64,000 nucleotides of DNA from Protopterus annectens (lineage: Eukaryota > Chordata > Ceratodontiformes > Protopteridae). Below are positions 56,723 through 64,000 of this stretch, in pieces. A program made the translations under genes and the position numbers. Numbering within the stretch: position 1 is the first letter of the stretch; each line of letters starts with the position of its first letter. The stretch spans positions 1,002,155,906-1,002,219,905 of the forward strand of contig NC_056747.1 in the NCBI RefSeq assembly GCF_019279795.1, given 5' to 3'. A model generated the notes under the pieces. That model had not been told where the DNA came from, did not search any database, and saw only the letters and a program-made list of their open reading frames with translations.

Positions 56723-56725
56723 ATA
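56669..56725. repeat. (AT)n then (GT)n microsatellite
   Basis: About 22 AT units, then GTGTGTGTGTATATATA. Confidence 0.95.
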
Positions 56726-57018
56726 TATAAAACAATAGAAAACGAACAATCTGATTTAATAAAGTTACCAAATTAACAAGAAAAAATACTCCAAACTGAG
56801 CCCTGTTCCAGCAGTCTTCAATCAGACAAGTTCTAACTGCACACTCCCGCTACTAGGGTGCAGAGGAACCTTCTCCAAAAAAGATGGCCTGGATCAGTGC
56901 TCAAGTTATACAAACAATGCTAGATTCAGCAGGCCTGAATCTGGTCCTATGCTACAGCAACAAGGTGCATCAATTTCAGAAAGAAACAATTCGAATAAGC
57001 AGGCACAATAAGCCTGTG

Positions 57019-57253
57019 ACCAGAAATTCCCAGCTCAGAAGGGCAGAATCCAGCCTCTCCTCCCACAAGAATGCAGACCACAAACCTTCTTAATGTAGAA
57101 TAACTGGCCTGAAGCCCAAGTGCTTAAACCAGAACTAATACACTTTTAGAATAGAACACTGAGCTTTCAATCAGCAATTCCCAGCTTAGAAGGATGTAAG
57201 CTACCTGTCCTGCTACAACAGTGCAGTCCACAAACCTTCTTAATGTAAAACAA
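57019..57253. repeat. Two diverged repeat units about 150 bp apart
   Basis: AATTCCCAGCTCAGAAGG ... CCACAAACCTTCTTAATGTA at 57,025-57,096 recurs as AATTCCCAGCTTAGAAGG ... CCACAAACCTTCTTAATGTA at 57,175-57,248, with about 80% identity by eye. Confidence 0.75.
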
Positions 57254-57392
57254 CTTCTTGGGGAAAAAATCTACCTTACTGTCTTGTTTTACTCTGTGCC
57301 ATAATTAAACAAAATAAAACAAAAAAGATTGTTATGTGGGTTTTAGTAGCTAGGTGGTAGTGTTTTTTGCTTCATTTGCAAAGAATAATAAT

Positions 57393-59679
<2,287 letters not shown>

Positions 59680-59800
59680 TTAACTTTTTTAATACATCTG
59701 ACGAAGTCTGGTGGTTGAAAATGCTGTGTGATGTGTGCGTTTATGTACTGAATAAACTTAGCTGTTATTTCCATTACAAGTATTCAGATTCGTTCATTTC
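59680..59800 (+). mobile_element. Penelope-like terminal repeat fragment (possible)
   Basis: CTGACGAAGTCTGGTGG then TTGAAAATGCTG, followed by TTTATGTACTGAATAAAC and CATTACAAGTATTCAGATTC, parallels the right terminal repeat of the 27-31 kb element from its CTGAAGAAG motif on (TTTATGGCTTAAATTATT, CATTACTTACGAGTCTGGAT). No RT or endonuclease is nearby. Confidence 0.45.
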
Positions 59801-60129
59801 ACCTCTATTGGTGCCTGTTTTTGTTACAAAACACTAACTGTTATCATACTAGTTGTGTATATTGTATTACTCATACATTGCATTTTGTGTAACATCACTA
59901 ATGCCATAGTTTACGATATACTTGTAAGAGAGCATGCAAAGAGCTAAAGAAAAAAGCACACAACATTATATTGCCTCCATTTTATTTCTACTAAGAGAAC
60001 AAAGAAGAAAGAAATGAAACAACAGAAAGCTGGTGTAATTTCAATAAAGTAGATACAGAAAAGGGTCAGCCTTAAATTAGATACATTGCTGAAGTAAGGA
60101 TCAGCATATCCCAGTGTCAAATGTTTTGG
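59801..60129. other. No recognisable gene
   Basis: No motif or repeat recognised between the Penelope-like fragment and the hairpin-rich MITE. Confidence 0.35.
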
Positions 60130-60353
60130 GATGGGTCTACTTCCCGATGTCGAAAGCCGACAATATCGAAGCTGATATTGTCGGCACCACAACATCGAAA
60201 ATGCAGAATATCGTGCAGGTAAACGAAAATCTCTGTTGGGGGAGATTTCCATTTACCTCAATGTAGTGTAGTCTCGGAGTTGGAATATTTAAGTAGGGGG
60301 GTGTGGGGGACGCTAATTAGTTTTTATTTTTGTTTGTTTTTTTTTAAATGTTA
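60130..60353 (-). mobile_element. Hairpin-rich MITE, minus-strand relative of the 8.9 kb element
   Basis: The reverse complement of its TCTCGGAGTTGGAATATTTA and AATGTAGTGTAG stretch matches AATATTCCAACTCCAAG and CACTACAGTG of the 8.9 kb MITE. It also has a perfect 12-bp hairpin, GCCGACAATATC/GATATTGTCGGC (60,156-60,185). The right limit may lie in the palindrome at 60,354-60,411 that starts the tandem unit. Confidence 0.55.
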
Positions 60354-60581
60354 TTCGATGTTTTACTACATCGATCACTAGAGGTCGACCTTTAGTGATT
60401 CGATGTAGTAAGATTTCAATAACGTGATACAGACACTTTGGGACTGAGGGGAAGTTACTTTACAGATCACAAACTAAGACTATTTTAACATAATCTGAGA
60501 ATAACTCCATTTTTACTCAGCACCATTTACAGAAACACGTTTACATATGATGGGCAAGTCATTATACAAAAGCCACAGATG

Positions 60582-60877
60582 CATACCTCTAAACTCTCCA
60601 GATTTTCTTTGAATGTCTAGATTTTTGACTCACATTTTTGATCTGTTCCACATAAAATGCGTAGCTCTCTGACAAATCATGAGGAGTGAAGCCACTAAAT
60701 AATTTGAGTTTCAGACTTCATATCCTTCAAAAAATGTATGCTAACAAATGTCCTGTTATTCTAGCAACTTTCTAAGTTTAAAGCAATATTTAAAATCTTT
60801 CCCCATTTTTTGGGCCTTTGTTCCCCATTATTTTAGGCTTTCTCCAGATTTCTTGTGCTAAGAGGTTGAGAGGTATG
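60582..60877. mobile_element. hAT-like MITE, in tandem unit 1
   Basis: Inverted ends CATACCTCTAAAC / GTTGAGAGGTATG and an exact 8-bp target duplication, CACAGATG, at 60,574-60,581 and 60,878-60,885. An 8-bp duplication is typical of hAT transposons. No transposase. Confidence 0.8.
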
Positions 60878-61848
60878 CACAGATGTATCTGCATGCAGTC
60901 ACTTCCTAAAGAGGTTGCAGAGTTTGTCCCATTTTGAACACTGTATGGTTTTAAGTCTATTTTTCTGCATCTGTTCAAATGATCTGTACAAAATGAACTA
61001 CTCACTGTACATGTAAATACTACAAAATGCAGTTTCTCTAGTGTCAATATTTGCTGTCAGACTAGTTTGCTCATTTTGTGAAACAGCCTCCTGCAATGGC
61101 AGATTTTTGCAAACAAGGTTTTGTCAATATTAATTCAAATGATAATAAACTTCTGTAAGTGAATGAAAAGAAAAGGTCTCTCACCCTGTTTGTGTTATGA
61201 CAGCAGCAGTGCATGCGAGAAGACAAAATCACAAAGGTAGCATGCAAAATTGCTATATTCTTGAAAGATCTATGCTCGCATTTATGAAATAGTAAATTTG
61301 GCCTAATCCCACTTGTTCTTAATAAAGTGTCGTAGAGCAGTGCTGTGTTGTTTACCGAATACCAGCATTCACCATGCAAATAAAGGCATGACTACCTTCG
61401 TAAAGCTAAAGCAACACAAAAAAATATATTTGTAATGACTTTTCAATGTTTATCCTCAGTCATAGGATCATAACTCCAATATAACCTTCAAAACACAAAA
61501 AGATACAATGGAGCCCATAACTGTAGGCAAATATCTTTTTTAATGGTGCTTCTGGTACCAGAAGAACCAGTAAAAATATATTTGCCTACAGTTATTGGCT
61601 CCATCGTATATTTTGGGTCATTCGATGTTTTACTACATCGATCACTAGAGGTCGACCTTTAGTGATTCGATGTAGTAAGATTTCAATAACGTGATACAGA
61701 CGCTTTGGGACTGAGGGGAAGTTACTTTACAGATCACAAACTAAGACCATTTTAACATAATCTGAGAATAACTCCATTTTTACTCAGCACCATTTACAGA
61801 AACACGTTTACATATGATGGGCAAGTCATTATATAAAAGCCACAGATG

Positions 61849-62145
61849 CATATCTCTAAACTCTCCAGATTTTCTTTGAATGTCCAGATTTTTGACTCAC
61901 ATTTTTGATCTGTCCCACATAAAATGTGTAGCTCTCTGACAAATCATGAGGAGTGAAGCCACTAAATAATTTGAGTTTCAGACTTCATATCCTTCAAAAA
62001 ATGTATGCTAACAAAAGTCCTGTTATTCTAGCAACTTTCTAAGTTTAAAGCAATATTTAAAATCTTTCCCCATTTTTTTGGGCCTTTGTTCCCCATTATT
62101 TTAGGCTTTCTCCAGATTTCTTGTGCTAAGAGGTTGAGAGGTATG
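61849..62145. mobile_element. hAT-like MITE, in tandem unit 2
   Basis: The copy of the 60.6 kb MITE carried by the duplication, with the same CACAGATG flanks (61,841-61,848 and 62,146-62,153). It is not an independent insertion. Confidence 0.8.
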
Positions 62146-62896
62146 CACAGATGTATCTGCATGCAGTCACTTCCTAAAGAGGTTGCAGGGTTTGTCCCAT
62201 TTTGAACACTGTATGGTTTTAGGTCTATTTTTCTGCATCTGTTCAAATGATCTGTACAAAATGAACTACTCACTGTACATGTAAATACTACAAAATGCAG
62301 TTTCTCTAGTGTCAATATTTGCTGTCAGACTAGTTTGCTCATTTTGTGAAACAGCCTCCTGCAATGGCAGATTTTTGCAATCAAGGTTTTGTCAATATTA
62401 ATTCAAATGATAATAAACTTCTGTAAGTGAATGAAAAGAAAAGGTCTCCCACCCTTTTTGTGTTATGACAACAGCAGTGCATGTGGGAAGACAAAATCAC
62501 AAAGGTAGCACGCAAAATTGCTATATTCTTGAAAGATCTATGCTCGCATTTATGAAATAGTAACTTTGGCCTAATCCCACTTGTTCTTAATAAAGTGTTG
62601 TAGAGCAGTGCTGTGTTGTTTACCGAATACCAGCATTCACCATGCAAATAAAGGCATGACTACCTTCATAAAGCTAAAGCAACACAAAAAATATATCTGT
62701 AATGACTTTTTGATGTTTATCCTCAGTCATAGGATCATAACTCCAATATAACCTCCAAAACACAAAAAGATACAATGGAGCCCATAACTGTAGGCAAATA
62801 TCTTTTTTTAATGGTGCTTCTGGTACCAGAAGAACCAGTAAAAATATATTTGCCTACAGTTATTGGCTCCATCGTATATTTTGGATCATATAGGAT

Positions 62897-63210
62897 CATA
62901 CTTCTTAACCACTTAGTGCAAGAAATCTGGACAAAGCCATAAATAAAAGTGGGACAAAGGCCCAAAAATGGGGATTTTTTAAATATTGCTCTTACAAACT
63001 TAGAAAGTTAATAGAATAACAGGTTTTGCATTAGAATGAATTTTCTGAAGGGTATGAAGTCTGAAACTCAAATGTCTGCCAGTTTCTAACTTCAGTCTTT
63101 AATGACTTGCTACTAATTTGCCAGAAAAGCACAATTTTATGAAAAATGGACCAAAATATGAGGCAAAAATCTGGGCATTCTGCGAAAATCTATACATTTG
63201 ATAAGGTATG
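62897..63210. mobile_element. hAT-like MITE, independent, opposite orientation
   Basis: Ends CATACTTCTTAACC and GATAAGGTATG. The interior (CAAGAAATCTGGACAAAGCC, GAAGTCTGAAACTCAAAT) is the reverse complement of the other two copies but diverged. Flanks TATAGGAT and CGTAGGAT match at 6 of 8 positions, consistent with an old 8-bp target duplication. Confidence 0.7.
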
Positions 63211-63871
63211 CGTAGGATAACAAAACAAGCAAAGAAGATTGGCGCACCTTTTAGTTCAGAAATGTTCCTGAATTATGAATTAACATGAACTTTCAAGACA
63301 ACATATTTAGAAGCTGGCAAACAGTATGGAAAGGTATATGCAATCCATTAATGTAAAGATTTACTTTGGAGAGTGCATGTTGTGTAGTCAGCAGATTAAG
63401 TCAATTGGCTACAATATGGGGAGGTTGAAATGGAGTTCAGTGCAAAGGTGGCTCCAATCACATTCATAAGCACACCATCAGTGACTGTAATGGAGCTGAG
63501 TAAAGGGTTGTGTGAGCCACTTAATTTGTGTGTCAGACAAATGCAGCTAGGAACATATAACGGTTCCAAAGATGAAAAAAAGTGCCTTTTTTGATACTGG
63601 ACCTCCAAGCAAGAATATGAAGCAGCAGTGGGTATAAGGATACTGGACCTCTCACAGGATATTTGGGGGAAAGGTATATGTTTCTTATGAGTAATTTTGA
63701 ACCAGGAGTCTTTTGTGTCCTGAGATCCAGAAACTTCTGCTTCTCAATACTTTCCTATTACCCTTAGAGAGAATTTTGTAATGTTTATGAAATTTCCCAA
63801 CAATGCAATAAATGATCATAACACTCAAATTAAATGTTACTTGTCTGTTTTGTTGAATTTTTTTTACAGAA
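63211..63871. other. No recognisable gene
   Basis: Short frames only, with no motif. Confidence 0.4.
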
Positions 63872-64000
63872 TAGAGCAGCACAGTATCTCTAGCAAGGTC
63901 TTTGCATCACAATCTATGGTTCAGTCCTGACTTCTCATCACTGTGTATCTGTAAGTTTTATGCTCTCCCTTTACCTACATGAATCATAGGATTTTGAAAA
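63872..64000 (+). mobile_element. Decayed SINE head, cut by the window end
   Basis: GAGCAGCACAGTATCTCTAG, GGTTCAGTCCTGACTTC and GTATCTGTAAGTTTTATGC line up with the tRNA-like SINE head (GGCGGCACAGTGGTGCAG, GGTTCGATTCTC, GTGTGGAGTTTGCATG) at about 70% by eye. Confidence 0.5.

Larger units (their letters stand above)
60354..62888. repeat. Tandem duplication, two 1,267-bp units
   Basis: 60,354-61,620 recurs as 61,621-62,888 with about 98% identity by eye. Each unit starts with a palindrome (TACTACATCGATCACT / AGTGATTCGATGTAGTA around GGTCGACC), contains a hAT-like MITE, and ends in a foldback (61,501-61,611 and 62,768-62,878) with 31-bp arms around CTTCTGGTACCAGAAG. Confidence 0.93.

Noticed and set aside
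60790-62647. Pairs of near-identical minus-strand frames of 85-102 codons
   Set aside because: Their similarity comes from the 1,267-bp tandem duplication. They run through a MITE, contain no motif, and differ in ways that show no coding constraint.

Overview
This 64 kb window is vertebrate nuclear DNA made almost entirely of dead transposable elements and simple repeats. I found no host gene, exon chain, rRNA or tRNA gene. The mix of elements is CR1-, RTE-, L2- and Tx1-type LINEs, DIRS tyrosine-recombinase retrotransposons, a Penelope-like element, Ty3/gypsy pol, tRNA-headed SINEs with the fish-type 5' head, hAT-like MITEs, and long (CA)n and (TA)n arrays. This fits a fish or a large-genome sarcopterygian such as a lungfish, or possibly an amphibian. 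I cannot name the species from the sequence.

Layout. 0.5-5.9 kb: a decayed gypsy element with part of its 3' LTR, a SINE in its 3' region, a CR1 scrap and a second gypsy RT scrap. 6.5-11.2 kb: a minus-strand DIRS element split by an RTE scrap and by a (TA)n-MITE-(TA)n block. 11.3-26.5 kb: SINEs, a 231-bp head-to-head mini-Penelope insertion, a foldback between CA arrays, microsatellites, a LINE C-terminus with a 282-bp tandem duplication, and long stretches with nothing recognisable. 26.9-39.96 kb: one old plus-strand Tx1-like LINE split by three younger insertions: a Penelope-like element (15-bp target duplication), a CR1 and an RTE-like LINE (18/19-bp target duplication). 41.7-50.8 kb: a second minus-strand DIRS element split by two CR1 copies and by an L2-like LINE. 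51.4-56 kb: the longest CR1, with ORF1 esterase, endonuclease and RT, itself hit by a SINE that carries a copied piece of the same CR1. 56-64 kb: microsatellites, a Penelope-like terminus, hairpin-rich MITEs, and a 1,267-bp tandem duplication containing a hAT-like MITE.

How the parts relate. The elements can be ordered in time by nesting. Two LINE families here (RTE-like and L2-like) have 3' tails that recur on SINEs sharing one tRNA-like head, so the window holds both likely mobilising LINEs and their SINEs. All coding regions carry stops, frameshifts or lost catalytic residues, so none looks active as it stands. The observations I rate highest are the mini-Penelope insertion, the hammerhead-like motif in Penelope termini, the two short local copies of CR1 interior sequence, and the exchange of LINE tails on one SINE head. 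All matches are by eye; identities are estimates and no database was searched.
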